Of a stretch of DNA of 64,000 bases, positions 16,699 to 24,766 are shown piece by piece. A model generated the notes under the pieces. The model made no database searches, was not told where the DNA came from, and saw only the letters and a program-made list of their open reading frames with translations. The stretch comes from Gordonia asplenii (GTDB lineage Bacteria; Actinomycetota; Actinomycetes; Mycobacteriales; Mycobacteriaceae). The stretch's first letter is position 1. The number at the start of each line of letters is the position of its first letter. The position numbers and the translations under genes were made by a program. The DNA lies in contig NZ_JABBNB010000027.1 of NCBI RefSeq assembly GCF_012933505.1, forward strand, positions 1-64,000. Direction: 5' to 3'.

Positions 16699-19196
16699 CC
16701 GCCATGGCTGGGACCCCGACGAACGCGGCCACCACGCGCGCCTTCACCGATCCCGGTGAGGTGGATCTCAACGACGTCGGCGGCAAGGGCTTCGGCCTGA
16801 TCGAGATGACGCGCAACGGACTGCGTGTCCCACCGGGATTCGTCATCTCCACCGCGGCGTGCCACGAGTACCTGCGTACCGGTGAGTTGTCCGCCGAATT
16901 GGTGGCACAGATCCACCAGCGGCTGGACTCGATCGAAGAGGCCACTGGGAAGACTTTCGGCGGCGGCCCGGTCCCGTTGTTGCTCTCAGTCCGATCCGGT
17001 GCGCCGATCTCGATGCCCGGGATGATGGACACCGTTCTCAACCTCGGGGTCAGCCGCGCCTCGGCGACGGCCCTCGCCGAAGCCACCGGCAGTGTTCGGT
17101 TCATGGCCGACGTGGTGTTCCGCTTCCACTGCATGTACGCGGAGACGGTTCTCGAAGCATTCGACGTCCCCGACCGGAACGAACTCACCGACCTGCTCGA
17201 CACCCTCGACGCCGACACGAGCGCCGAGGCGGTGTACGACGCGGTGTGGACGCTGTGCGCGCAACGCCTGGCCGACGAGACCGACGAATCGGTGCCGGTG
17301 GACCCGCGTGAACAGCTCATCGGCGCCGTCGAAGCGGTCTTCCGGTCCTGGAACACCCGCCGGGCGATCACCTACCGCGACGTCCACGGTATCCCGCACG
17401 ATCTCGGTACGGCGGTGGTCGTGCAGTCGATGGTCTTCGGCAATCTCGACGCCCGAAGCGGCTCCGGCGTCGTGTTCACCCGCAATCCCGTCACCGGCGA
17501 GCCGGGCATGTTCGGCGAGTACCTGGAGGCCAGCCAGGGCGAGGACGTCGTAGCCGGGACCCGCACACCGGATCCGGTCCACAAGATGTCCGAACGCGCC
17601 CCGCAGGCGTATGGCGAACTCGTCGCCACCTGCGCGGAAATGGAGCGTCGCCGACAGGACATGCTCGACATCGAATTCACCGTCGAGCGTGGGGTGCTCT
17701 ACATGCTGCAGGTGCGCAGCGCCAAACGGACTGCGCGGGCAGCCATCCGGGCGGCCGCGGACATGTACGACGAAGGGTTGCTCGACGCCGCCGCCGCGCT
17801 GGGGTCGGTGTCTCTCGAGCAGATCCGCAACGTGCAGCGTCCGGGCTTCGACCCGCGGGAACTCGCGGCCGCCAAAGAGTCGGGCTCGACGATCACCACG
17901 GGAGTGGGAGCGTCGCCGGGGCAGGTCGTCGGCGAACTCTACTTCGACTCCGACTCGGCGCAGGAGGCCGCCAAGCAAGGTCGGCCGGCGATCCTGGCGC
18001 GGCCGGTGACCAGCCCGACCGATCTGCACGGCATGATCGCCTCACACGGCATCGTCACCGCCACCGGTGGTTCGACGTCGCACGCCGCGGTGGTGGCTCG
18101 TGCGCTGGGCACTGTCTGCATCGTCGGCTGTGCCGAACTCACAATCGATCCGGATGCGGGAACCATGACCGCCTGCGGGCGTGTCTGGCATACCGGCGAC
18201 GTCGTCAGCCTCGACGGATCAACCGGCGATGTCATCGACGGCGCGATCACTCTCGTCGACGGCGCAACGGGCGACGGCGACGAACTGCTGCGACTGCTCG
18301 CCATCACGGCGAGCACCGATGCCACGGTGTCGATCTCGGGACGCGCCCACACCGTCGACCAAGTCCGCGAGGTACTCGATCGCGGAGCCGACAGCTTCGT
18401 CACCGCAGTCGACGACGTCCTGGTCACCGCGGGCACCTTGGATCGGATCGTCGCCAATCTCGATGAGGGGCAAGAGCTTTCGGCGGCGGCCGCCGATCTC
18501 GAAGCGGCCATCACCGACGCGTTCACCGCGCTGTTCGCGTCGGCGGGCACCTGCGCGGTCGACGTCCGCGGTCTCGATTTCCACGCCGACGACGTGGCGG
18601 AGCTGTTCTCGGTCGCCAACCTGTTCGCGGTGCATCCGCAGGTCGCGATGCCGATGGGCTCCCCCGAGCTCGTAGGCGCACAACTGCGCGGCCTCGCCGC
18701 AGCCGCGGCACAGACCGACGTCACCGTATGCTTCGTCAGCCCTCGGACGTCGGGACCGGCGGAGGCGATCGCGTTGCGTACGTTGCGCGATCAATTGAAG
18801 GTTCCGATCAAGGTGGGCTGCTACATCACCAATACCCAAGGCGCCCTGCATATTCCGGAGATCGTCGCGGAGGTCGACCACGTCTGGCTGGAGTTGCAGA
18901 GATTGCAGGCGGAGACCTACGGTATCCCTCCGCGCCACCTGCTCGCCGCTGAGCCGCTCGACGGCTACGTGCGTGACAAGCTGATCGACATCGACCCCCG
19001 CAAGTCGATCAGCGTCTTCGTCGACGGGTTGCTCGACGACGCCCTGGGCCGACTCACCTCGCCTGCCGATCTGCGGGTCAGACTCGCGGGGACGGTGTCC
19101 GACGGCACGGTCCAATCGCTTCGTACAAAGGGCGTTCGGCACTTCGCGGTGGCATCGGACGAACTGCGCCCGATGCGGTTGGCATCGTCGCGGTAA
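16695..19196 (+). CDS. Pyruvate phosphate dikinase-like phosphotransferase with atypical C-terminus
   Basis: 833 residues. Residues 20-345 are the ATP-grasp nucleotide-binding part of PPDK (DVGGKGFGL, SVRSGAPISMPGMMDT, GVVFTRNPVTGE, LQVRSAKR). Residues 400-480 are the swivel domain, with phosphohistidine H463 in TGGSTSHAAVVAR. The rest should be the PEP/pyruvate barrel, but the hallmark RTEHMF, GTNDLTQ and CGEHGG motifs are missing, and the matching region reads VGCYITNTQGALHI. I infer that ATP phosphorylates H463 and that the acceptor is not pyruvate. It is coupled by ATGA to the 206-residue gene. PPDK annotation by similarity would probably be misleading. Confidence 0.82.
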   Translation: MTAMAGTPTNAATTRAFTDPGEVDLNDVGGKGFGLIEMTRNGLRVPPGFVISTAACHEYLRTGELSAELVAQIHQRLDSIEEATGKTFGGGPVPLLLSVRSGAPISMPGMMDTVLNLGVSRASATALAEATGSVRFMADVVFRFHCMYAETVLEAFDVPDRNELTDLLDTLDADTSAEAVYDAVWTLCAQRLADETDESVPVDPREQLIGAVEAVFRSWNTRRAITYRDVHGIPHDLGTAVVVQSMVFGNLDARSGSGVVFTRNPVTGEPGMFGEYLEASQGEDVVAGTRTPDPVHKMSERAPQAYGELVATCAEMERRRQDMLDIEFTVERGVLYMLQVRSAKRTARAAIRAAADMYDEGLLDAAAALGSVSLEQIRNVQRPGFDPRELAAAKESGSTITTGVGASPGQVVGELYFDSDSAQEAAKQGRPAILARPVTSPTDLHGMIASHGIVTATGGSTSHAAVVARALGTVCIVGCAELTIDPDAGTMTACGRVWHTGDVVSLDGSTGDVIDGAITLVDGATGDGDELLRLLAITASTDATVSISGRAHTVDQVREVLDRGADSFVTAVDDVLVTAGTLDRIVANLDEGQELSAAAADLEAAITDAFTALFASAGTCAVDVRGLDFHADDVAELFSVANLFAVHPQVAMPMGSPELVGAQLRGLAAAAAQTDVTVCFVSPRTSGPAEAIALRTLRDQLKVPIKVGCYITNTQGALHIPEIVAEVDHVWLELQRLQAETYGIPPRHLLAAEPLDGYVRDKLIDIDPRKSISVFVDGLLDDALGRLTSPADLRVRLAGTVSDGTVQSLRTKGVRHFAVASDELRPMRLASSR

Positions 19197-19210
19197 GTGG
19201 CGCGGTGATG

Positions 19211-19255
19211 CCGGCGCCCCTCAGCCATTCCCCGAGCTGAGGGGTTCCGGCGCCG
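19211..19255 (+). terminator. Hairpin terminator after the dikinase-like operon
   Basis: CCCCTCAGC and GCTGAGGGG form a 9-bp stem, extended by outer GGCGCC arms, 15 nt past the stop codon at 19196. There is no long T-run, which is common for actinobacterial hairpins. It is well placed to end the operon that starts at 10972. Confidence 0.6.
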
Positions 19256-19267
19256 CTCTGTCTGAGA

Positions 19268-19438
19268 AACTTGGCCCTCGCCACCCCGAACGGCGAGATT
19301 CCGGCAACCGGCAAGAAGGCGGAGTTCGGTCTCGTCGACACATTTCTGGTGTCCGACGGCAAGGTCACCGCGCACCGCGTCTACTACGACAACCTGGCAT
19401 TCATGACCCAGCTCGGACTGGCCCCCTCCGCTGGTTGA
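19268..19438 (+). pseudogene. 3' fragment of a SnoaL-like (NTF2-fold) gene
   Basis: In one frame this stretch reads like the end of a SnoaL-like protein: NGEIPATGKKAEFGLVDTFL, then DGKVTAHRVYYDNLAFMTQL, with stop TGA at 19436-19438. No start or 5' portion lies upstream, and the stop comes from the repeat that begins at 19427. It is therefore a decayed gene end, probably cut off when the repeat cluster formed. Family assignment rests on the VYYDNLAFMTQLGL ending. Confidence 0.55.
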
Positions 19439-19550
19439 GCCCGTCCGTCCGCTGGGTGAGCGGCCTCCTCCGCTGGTTGAGCCCGTCCGTCCGCTGGGTG
19501 AGCGGCCTCCTCCGCTGGTTGAGCCGGTCCGTCCGCTGGTTGAGTTGAGC
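19427..19550. repeat. Three-copy 42-bp tandem repeat
   Basis: Units start at 19427, 19469 and 19511 with TCCGCTGGTTGAGC; each holds two versions of the CCGCTGGKTGAGC word. It joins the SnoaL remnant to the first large inverted-repeat element. It has no coding evidence of its own. Confidence 0.75.
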
Positions 19551-19560
19551 AGCCCCTCCG

Positions 19561-19802
19561 CTGGTTGAGCCGGTCCGAGGCGCTAGCCGAGGTCCGTGTC
19601 GAAACCTCTCAGCCACAACGACTTTCGACAGCCCGCGCCAATATCGGCGATGTCACCCGGCAAGTGTCGCGTGTGCACCCTACGGATGCACACGCCTCGA
19701 TATTCGATACCATCACAGTTCGCCAAGTGCGCTACCATCAAATGCATTGTGGTACAGGGGTTTCGACACGCTCGTCGCTAACGCTCCTCACGGCTCAACC
19801 AG
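19561..19802. repeat. Inverted-repeat intergenic element (family 1, copy A)
   Basis: A 242-bp element with imperfect terminal inverted repeats of about 45 bp: CTGGTTGAGCCGGTCCGAGG at the left and CTCACGGCTCAACCAG at the right. The core carries a hairpin of GTGTGCACCC with GGATGCACAC (about 19671-19692, one mismatch). It is nearly identical to copy B at 19890. No open reading frame fits, so it appears to be a MITE-like or palindromic repeat. Confidence 0.8.
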
Positions 19803-19889
19803 CAGATGCAGTGCCCGGACCGGTGAAACCAGGCTCAACCAACGGAAGAGGCCTGCCGCCGTTGGATCCAGGTTGGGCCGGTCCGTCCG

Positions 19890-20132
19890 CTGGTTGAGCC
19901 GGTCCGAGGCGCTAGCCGAGGCCCGTGTCGAAACCTCTCAGCCACAACGACTTTCGACGGTCCGCGCCAATATCGGCGACTTTCACCCGGCAAGTGTCGC
20001 GTGTGCACCCTACGGGTGCACACGCCTCGATATTCGATTCCATCACAGTCCGACACGTGCGCTACCATCAAATGCATTGTGGTACAGGGGTTTCGACACG
20101 CTCGTCGCTAGCGCTCCTCGCGGCTCAACCAG
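19890..20132. repeat. Inverted-repeat intergenic element (family 1, copy B)
   Basis: 243 bp, the same organisation as copy A. Here the central hairpin is perfect: CGTGTGCACCC, loop TAC, GGGTGCACACG. Copies A and B lie in direct orientation about 330 bp apart. The stretch 20133-20276 contains further single CTCAACCAGCGGA words and no gene. Confidence 0.8.
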
Positions 20133-20276
20133 CAGATGCAGTGCCCGGACCGGTGATCCAGGCTCAACCAGCGGAAGAGGCCTGCCGTCGTTGGATCCAG
20201 GCTCAACCAGCGGATAGGAACTGCCATCGACGAATCCAGCGTCAACCAACGGGCGGTGTGTCGATTCCGCAGGCGT

Positions 20277-21491
20277 TCATCGGGTTTCGCGCTCGAAGAC
20301 GGCGGCCAAGCCCTGACCGCCGCCGATGCACATGGTTTCCAGCGCGTACCGGCCCTGGCGGCGGTCCAGTTCGCGGAGCATGGTGGCGAGGATCCGCACT
20401 CCCGTAGCCCCGACCGGGTGGCCCAGCGAAATGCCCGAACCGTTGACGTTGAGCCGTTCGAAGTCCGCCGGGGCGAGATCCCAAGCGGCGGTACAGGCGA
20501 GGACCTGCGCGGCGAAGGCCTCGTTGAGTTCGATCAGGTCCAGATCTGCCAGCGTCAGACCACTGCGCGCGAGCGCCTTGTTCGTCGCCGGCACCGGACC
20601 GATCCCCATCCGGTTCGGCTCGACACCCGCCACCGCCCACGTGACGAGGCGCGCCATCGGCCGCAGACCCAGTTGTTCCGCCTTCGCCCGAGTCGCCACG
20701 ATGCACACCGCCGCTCCATCGTTCTGGCCACTGGCATTGCCCGCCGTCACGGTGGAATACGGATCATTGTGTCGCAGAACGGCTTTCAGCTCAGCGAGCG
20801 ACTCCATCGTCACGTCCGAGCGTGGGTGCTCGTCATGATCGAGCACCACCTCGCCGTTGCGTGTGGAAATCGTGACCGGCACGATCTCGTCGGCGAAGCG
20901 ACCGGATTCACGGGCCGCGACGGCCCGCTGGTGTGACGTCAACGCGAGTCGGTCCTGCGCCTCGCGCGTGATCGAGTACTCCGACCTGAGGTTCTCCGCG
21001 GTCTCCAGCATGCCGCCCGGCACCGGGTAGAACTTGCCGCCCGAGGTGATCCGGCCGCGATTGATTCGGTCCGACAGTTCGGTGTCGCGGCCGCGCAGCC
21101 CGAACCGCAGGCCGAGTGAGTAGTGCTCGGCCTGGCTCATGCTCTCCGCGCCACCCGCCAAGACCAGATCGGCGACGCCGGTCTGGACTCGCATCACCGC
21201 ATCGATCACGGCCTGCAGGCCCGAACCGCATCGCCGATCGAGTTGCAGACCGGGGACCGAAACGTCGAGCCCGGCGTCGAGCGCCGCGACGCGGCCGATC
21301 GCCGGCGCTTCACCGTTGGGATAGCACTGCCCGAACAGGACGTCGTCGATGTCGGAGCTGGTGATGCCGGTTCGCTCGACCAGTGCCTGGACGACGGTGG
21401 CGGCGAGGTCGGCCGCGGGGACGTCCTTGTACATACCGCCGTAGCGCCCCACCGCTGTTCGGATCGGCTCGCAGATAACCGCATCATGCAT
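20277..21491 (-). CDS. Acetyl-CoA acyltransferase (thiolase)
   Basis: 404 residues, the usual thiolase length. The acyl-accepting cysteine is in DRRCGSGLQA near residue 90, the catalytic histidine in GHPVGATG near 358, and the second cysteine in CIGGGQG near 388. NEAFA is also present. It cleaves 3-ketoacyl-CoA with CoA or condenses two acyl-CoAs. It is divergent from an acyl-CoA dehydrogenase with a 117-bp shared promoter region, which suggests a common degradation pathway, probably beta-oxidation-type. A link to the microcompartment pathway upstream is possible but unproven. Confidence 0.92.
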   Translation of the reverse strand: MHDAVICEPIRTAVGRYGGMYKDVPAADLAATVVQALVERTGITSSDIDDVLFGQCYPNGEAPAIGRVAALDAGLDVSVPGLQLDRRCGSGLQAVIDAVMRVQTGVADLVLAGGAESMSQAEHYSLGLRFGLRGRDTELSDRINRGRITSGGKFYPVPGGMLETAENLRSEYSITREAQDRLALTSHQRAVAARESGRFADEIVPVTISTRNGEVVLDHDEHPRSDVTMESLAELKAVLRHNDPYSTVTAGNASGQNDGAAVCIVATRAKAEQLGLRPMARLVTWAVAGVEPNRMGIGPVPATNKALARSGLTLADLDLIELNEAFAAQVLACTAAWDLAPADFERLNVNGSGISLGHPVGATGVRILATMLRELDRRQGRYALETMCIGGGQGLAAVFERETR

Positions 21492-21608
21492 GTTCGAGTT
21501 CCCGTCCTGATCGGCTCCGGGGCATTTGCCAGCGCCGCGTGCTGTGCCCCGGGGCGAGATTCTATTATTTTGTGCACGATAACAAGCATCTGATCACGAA
21601 GGATCCCC
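21492..21608. promoter_or_regulatory. Divergent promoter region, thiolase / acyl-CoA dehydrogenase
   Basis: TTGTGCACGATAACAA at 21570-21585 has TTGT/ACAA ends, and CCGGGGCA...TGCCCCGG forms an inverted repeat around 21513-21553. Either may be a regulator site. No TetR gene lies next to it. Confidence 0.45.
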
Positions 21609-22802
21609 ATGACCAAGCTGTGCGCCACCGCCGATCTGACCACCGAACAGAGTGACATGCTGGCCGCGGTCCGCGAGTTCGTCGACGCACGGATCCTTCC
21701 GGTTGCGACGGAGTTGGAGCATCGAGACGAGTACCCCACCGAGATCGTTGCCGCGATGAAGGAGATGGGGATCTTCGGACTCACGATCGACGAGGAGTTC
21801 GGCGGCCTCGGTCAGTCGCTGCTCACCTACGCGCTGGTGGTGGAGGAACTCTCCCGCGGCTGGATGAGCGTCAGCGGCATCGTCAACACGCATTTCATCG
21901 TCGCCTACCTGCTGCAGCAGCACGGCACCGTCGAGCAGAAGCAGAAATACCTGCCGCGCCTTGCCGCCGGAGAGCTCACCGGCGCGTTCTCGATGTCGGA
22001 GCCGGGCCTGGGCTCCGATGTCGCGGCCATCAAGACGTCGGCCACGCCGACCGACGACGGCACCTACCGCATCGACGGCCAGAAGATGTGGCTGACCAAC
22101 GGCGGCAGCTCCTCGCTGGTCGCGGTACTCGTCCGCACCCCCGAGGGCTCCGACAGACCGCACCGGAACCTCACGACGTTCCTCATCGAGAAGACGCCGG
22201 GCTTCGGCGAGGTGGCGCCCGGATTGTCGATCCCGGGAAAGATCGAGAAGATGGGCTACAAGGGCGTCGACACCACCGAGCTCGTGTTCGACGGTTACCG
22301 GATCGAAGCCACCGAGATCCTCGGTGGGCAGCCCGGCCACGGCTTCTACCAGATGATGGACGGCGTCGAAGTGGGTCGCGTGAACGTCGCCGCCCGGGGC
22401 GTGGGCGTCGCGAACCGGGCGTTCGAACTCGGCGCCTCCTACGCGCAACAACGCGAGACGTTCGGCAAGCCCATCGCCCAGCACCAGGCCGTGCTGTTCC
22501 GCCTCGCCGAGATGGGCACGAAAGTCGAAGCGGCACACCAGATGGTCGTGCGGGCGGCCCGGATCAAAGATGCCGGCCAGCGCAACGACCTCGAAGCCGG
22601 TATGGCGAAATACCTCGCGTCCGAGTATTGCCGCGACGTCGTCGAAGACGCCTTCCGCATCCACGGCGGGTACGGATTCGCCAAGGAGTACGAGATCGAA
22701 CGGCTCTACCGCGAGGCTCCGATGCTGCTGATCGGCGAAGGCACCGCCGACATCCAACGCATGATCATCGGCCGCCGACTGCTGGAGAACTACGCGCTGT
22801 AA
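21609..22802 (+). CDS. Acyl-CoA dehydrogenase
   Basis: 397 residues. The family blocks are present: FSMSEPGLGSDVAAIKT, the VARGV-like helix (NVAARGVGVANRAFE), QETFGK-type YAQQRETFGKPI, and the C-terminal RIHGGYGFAKEYEIERLYR followed by EGTADIQRMII. The base expected near residue 368-375 lies in that last block. It is an FAD enzyme that makes trans-2-enoyl-CoA and passes electrons to ETF. GAAGGA lies upstream of the ATG. It is convergent with the LysR gene 19 bp downstream. Confidence 0.92.
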   Translation: MTKLCATADLTTEQSDMLAAVREFVDARILPVATELEHRDEYPTEIVAAMKEMGIFGLTIDEEFGGLGQSLLTYALVVEELSRGWMSVSGIVNTHFIVAYLLQQHGTVEQKQKYLPRLAAGELTGAFSMSEPGLGSDVAAIKTSATPTDDGTYRIDGQKMWLTNGGSSSLVAVLVRTPEGSDRPHRNLTTFLIEKTPGFGEVAPGLSIPGKIEKMGYKGVDTTELVFDGYRIEATEILGGQPGHGFYQMMDGVEVGRVNVAARGVGVANRAFELGASYAQQRETFGKPIAQHQAVLFRLAEMGTKVEAAHQMVVRAARIKDAGQRNDLEAGMAKYLASEYCRDVVEDAFRIHGGYGFAKEYEIERLYREAPMLLIGEGTADIQRMIIGRRLLENYAL

Positions 22803-22821
22803 CCTTGCGCGCCGGCGGGGT

Positions 22822-23709
22822 TCACGTTAGACCCTTTGCCGCACAGCGCAATTCACCTACCACCGCCCTGAGCGCGGGGCGCGCTCCACTGCCCCGCCGA
22901 TACGCGACACGCGTTCGACGCCGGGCGGGCAACGGAGTCAGCACGACGCCGTCCGGAACATCGTCGACGCCGAGTTGCGGCACCAATGCCACCGCGGTAC
23001 CCAGTGCGACCAGCTTCAGAACCGCACCGTAATCATCGATGCGATGTGCCACCCGGGGCTCGAATCCGGCTGCCTGACAACTCCTTACCGCCATCGTGTG
23101 ACACAGCGTGCCCGGGTTGCCGAGAATCCATCGGCTGTCGCTGTGCGCACGAATCACCTCACTCGCCCCGACGTCGGGCCGGGTGGTCGACGCGAAGTAC
23201 ACCACCTCGTCGACCAGCGGTTCGACGTCGATGCCGGCACCCAGCGTCGACGGAACGTTGTCGTACTCGTGCACCAGCGCGAGATCGAGCTCGTCGCAGC
23301 GCAGCAGGTCGGGCACGACCGCCGGATCCACCTCGGTCACCGACACCGAGAGTCCGGAGCAGTTCTCCGACACCGATGCGATCGCGGGCAACACAAGTGA
23401 GTTGAACGCCGTCTGAAACGCGCCGACCCGCACGGTCCCCGACAACTCGGCGTCGTCGGCCAGTGCCGCCTCGGCTCGTTCCAGTTCCGCCAGAACAGCT
23501 TCCGCATGTTCGGCGAGCAACAGTCCGTGCGGCGTCAATACGACTCGACGCCCCGTCCTGGCCAACAACGCGCGACCGGTTTCCCGCTCAAGTGCCGACA
23601 GTTGCTGCGACACCGCGGACGGCGTGAACGACATCGCCTCGGCTACCGCGGCGATGGTGCCGCGGTGGCCCAGTTCACGCAACAGCCGCAACTTCCGAAC
23701 GTCGATCAT
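22822..23709 (-). CDS. LysR-family transcriptional regulator
   Basis: 295 residues from the ATG at 23709 (MIDVRKLRLLREL). The N-terminal winged helix shows GTIAAVAEAMSFTPSAVSQQLSALERE, and an effector domain covers about 90-290. Two further upstream in-frame starts exist but lack family similarity. It is divergent from a DapA-like lyase gene, the standard LysR arrangement, so it probably controls that gene. Confidence 0.87.
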   Translation of the reverse strand: MIDVRKLRLLRELGHRGTIAAVAEAMSFTPSAVSQQLSALERETGRALLARTGRRVVLTPHGLLLAEHAEAVLAELERAEAALADDAELSGTVRVGAFQTAFNSLVLPAIASVSENCSGLSVSVTEVDPAVVPDLLRCDELDLALVHEYDNVPSTLGAGIDVEPLVDEVVYFASTTRPDVGASEVIRAHSDSRWILGNPGTLCHTMAVRSCQAAGFEPRVAHRIDDYGAVLKLVALGTAVALVPQLGVDDVPDGVVLTPLPARRRTRVAYRRGSGARPALRAVVGELRCAAKGLT

Positions 23710-23719
23710 GTATCGCATC

Positions 23720-23744
23720 TTATGCTGGTACTCACAAAACATAA
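23720..23744. promoter_or_regulatory. Candidate LysR-binding site
   Basis: TTATG and CATAA are inverted repeats separated by 15 nt in the short gap between the divergent LysR and DapA-like genes. This fits a LysR box controlling both promoters. Confidence 0.4.
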
Positions 23745-23780
23745 CTAGACCTGATGGCGATTCGCGATCACGCTGAGTTC

Positions 23781-24638
23781 ATGACCTTCACTCCCACCGG
23801 AATATTCGTTCCACTCATCACCCCCTTCACCGACGACGGCTCCATCGCCGACAACGACCTGACCCGACTCGCCCATCGAGTCCTCGACGCGGGGGCCACC
23901 GGCATCGTGGCGCTGGGGACCACCGCCGAGGCATCGACGCTGACCCCGGAAGAACATCACCGCGTCGTCTCGATCTGCGGAAAGATATGCGCCGAGTACG
24001 ACGCGCCGCTGATCGTCGGCGCGGGCAGCAATGACACCCGCGCCAGCGTGTCCGCATTCGAATCACTCAGCGGCACAGCCGATATCGCAGCCTTCCTCAC
24101 CGTCGTGCCGTACTACTCGCGACCGTCGGAGGAAGGTGTGCTCGCCCACTTCCGCTATCTCGCCGACAACGGCCCGACGCCGCTGGTGCTCTACAACGTC
24201 CCCTACCGAACCGGCCAATCCCTTGGGCCGCAAGCGATCCTGACACTCGCAGCGCACCCCGACATCGTCGGCATCAAGCAGTCCGTCGGCGCGGTCGACA
24301 CCGACACCGCACACCTCATCGCCCAAGCCCCACAAGGGTTTTCCGTTCTCGCGGGCGAGGACACACTGGTATCGCCGCTCCTCGCGATGGGCGCTCGGGG
24401 CGCGATTCTGGCGACCGCCAACGTGTACCCGCAAGAATTCGCCGAACTGTTCACGTCGTGGCGCACCGGAGATGTCGAAACGGCACGAATCCTCGGCAAC
24501 CGGATGGTCGAGCCCGCACGAGCGCTGATGTCGACGCCGAATCCCACCGGCATCAAGGCCGCGCTCTGTGCGGCGGGCCTGATCGAGAGCCCCGAAGTGC
24601 GGTTGCCGCTGATCACGGTCCGCGAATCCGTCGCGTAA
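23781..24638 (+). CDS. Dihydrodipicolinate synthase-family (DapA-like) lyase
   Basis: 285 residues with the class I aldolase/NAL barrel: GTTAEASTLTPEEH (in place of GTTGES), YYSRPSEEGVLAHF, the tyrosine in LYNVPYRTG, and the Schiff-base lysine in VGIKQSVG. The family condenses or cleaves pyruvate-type substrates. The diverged GTTAEA site and the LysR partner suggest a catabolic or specialised member rather than the lysine-pathway enzyme. The ATG at 23781 matches the fold start; an in-frame ATG at 23754 would add 9 residues, and neither has a clear ribosome site. Confidence 0.85.
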   Translation: MTFTPTGIFVPLITPFTDDGSIADNDLTRLAHRVLDAGATGIVALGTTAEASTLTPEEHHRVVSICGKICAEYDAPLIVGAGSNDTRASVSAFESLSGTADIAAFLTVVPYYSRPSEEGVLAHFRYLADNGPTPLVLYNVPYRTGQSLGPQAILTLAAHPDIVGIKQSVGAVDTDTAHLIAQAPQGFSVLAGEDTLVSPLLAMGARGAILATANVYPQEFAELFTSWRTGDVETARILGNRMVEPARALMSTPNPTGIKAALCAAGLIESPEVRLPLITVRESVA

Positions 24639-24766
24639 GCGTTGAGCCGCTCCGGCGTCGCACGGTCACACCCTCCTCCGGCCATCCGGTAACGCTCGGA
24701 TAACATGTCACAGTTACAGCACGATTTCGATCGTGCCGTGCGTCGAGCTGCAACGGGAGGAAATTC

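Noticed and set aside
16695..19196. Assignment as ordinary pyruvate phosphate dikinase (ppdK)
   Set aside because: The C-terminal PEP/pyruvate motifs are absent and the operon partners are not those of a gluconeogenic enzyme.
19401..19616. Minus-strand open frame with a 14-residue repeat
   Set aside because: It only translates the 42-bp DNA repeat, with no ribosome site and no non-repeat domain.
19197..20276. Search for a CRISPR array in the repeat cluster
   Set aside because: Repeat units are long, palindromic and irregularly spaced, with no uniform spacers and no cas genes.
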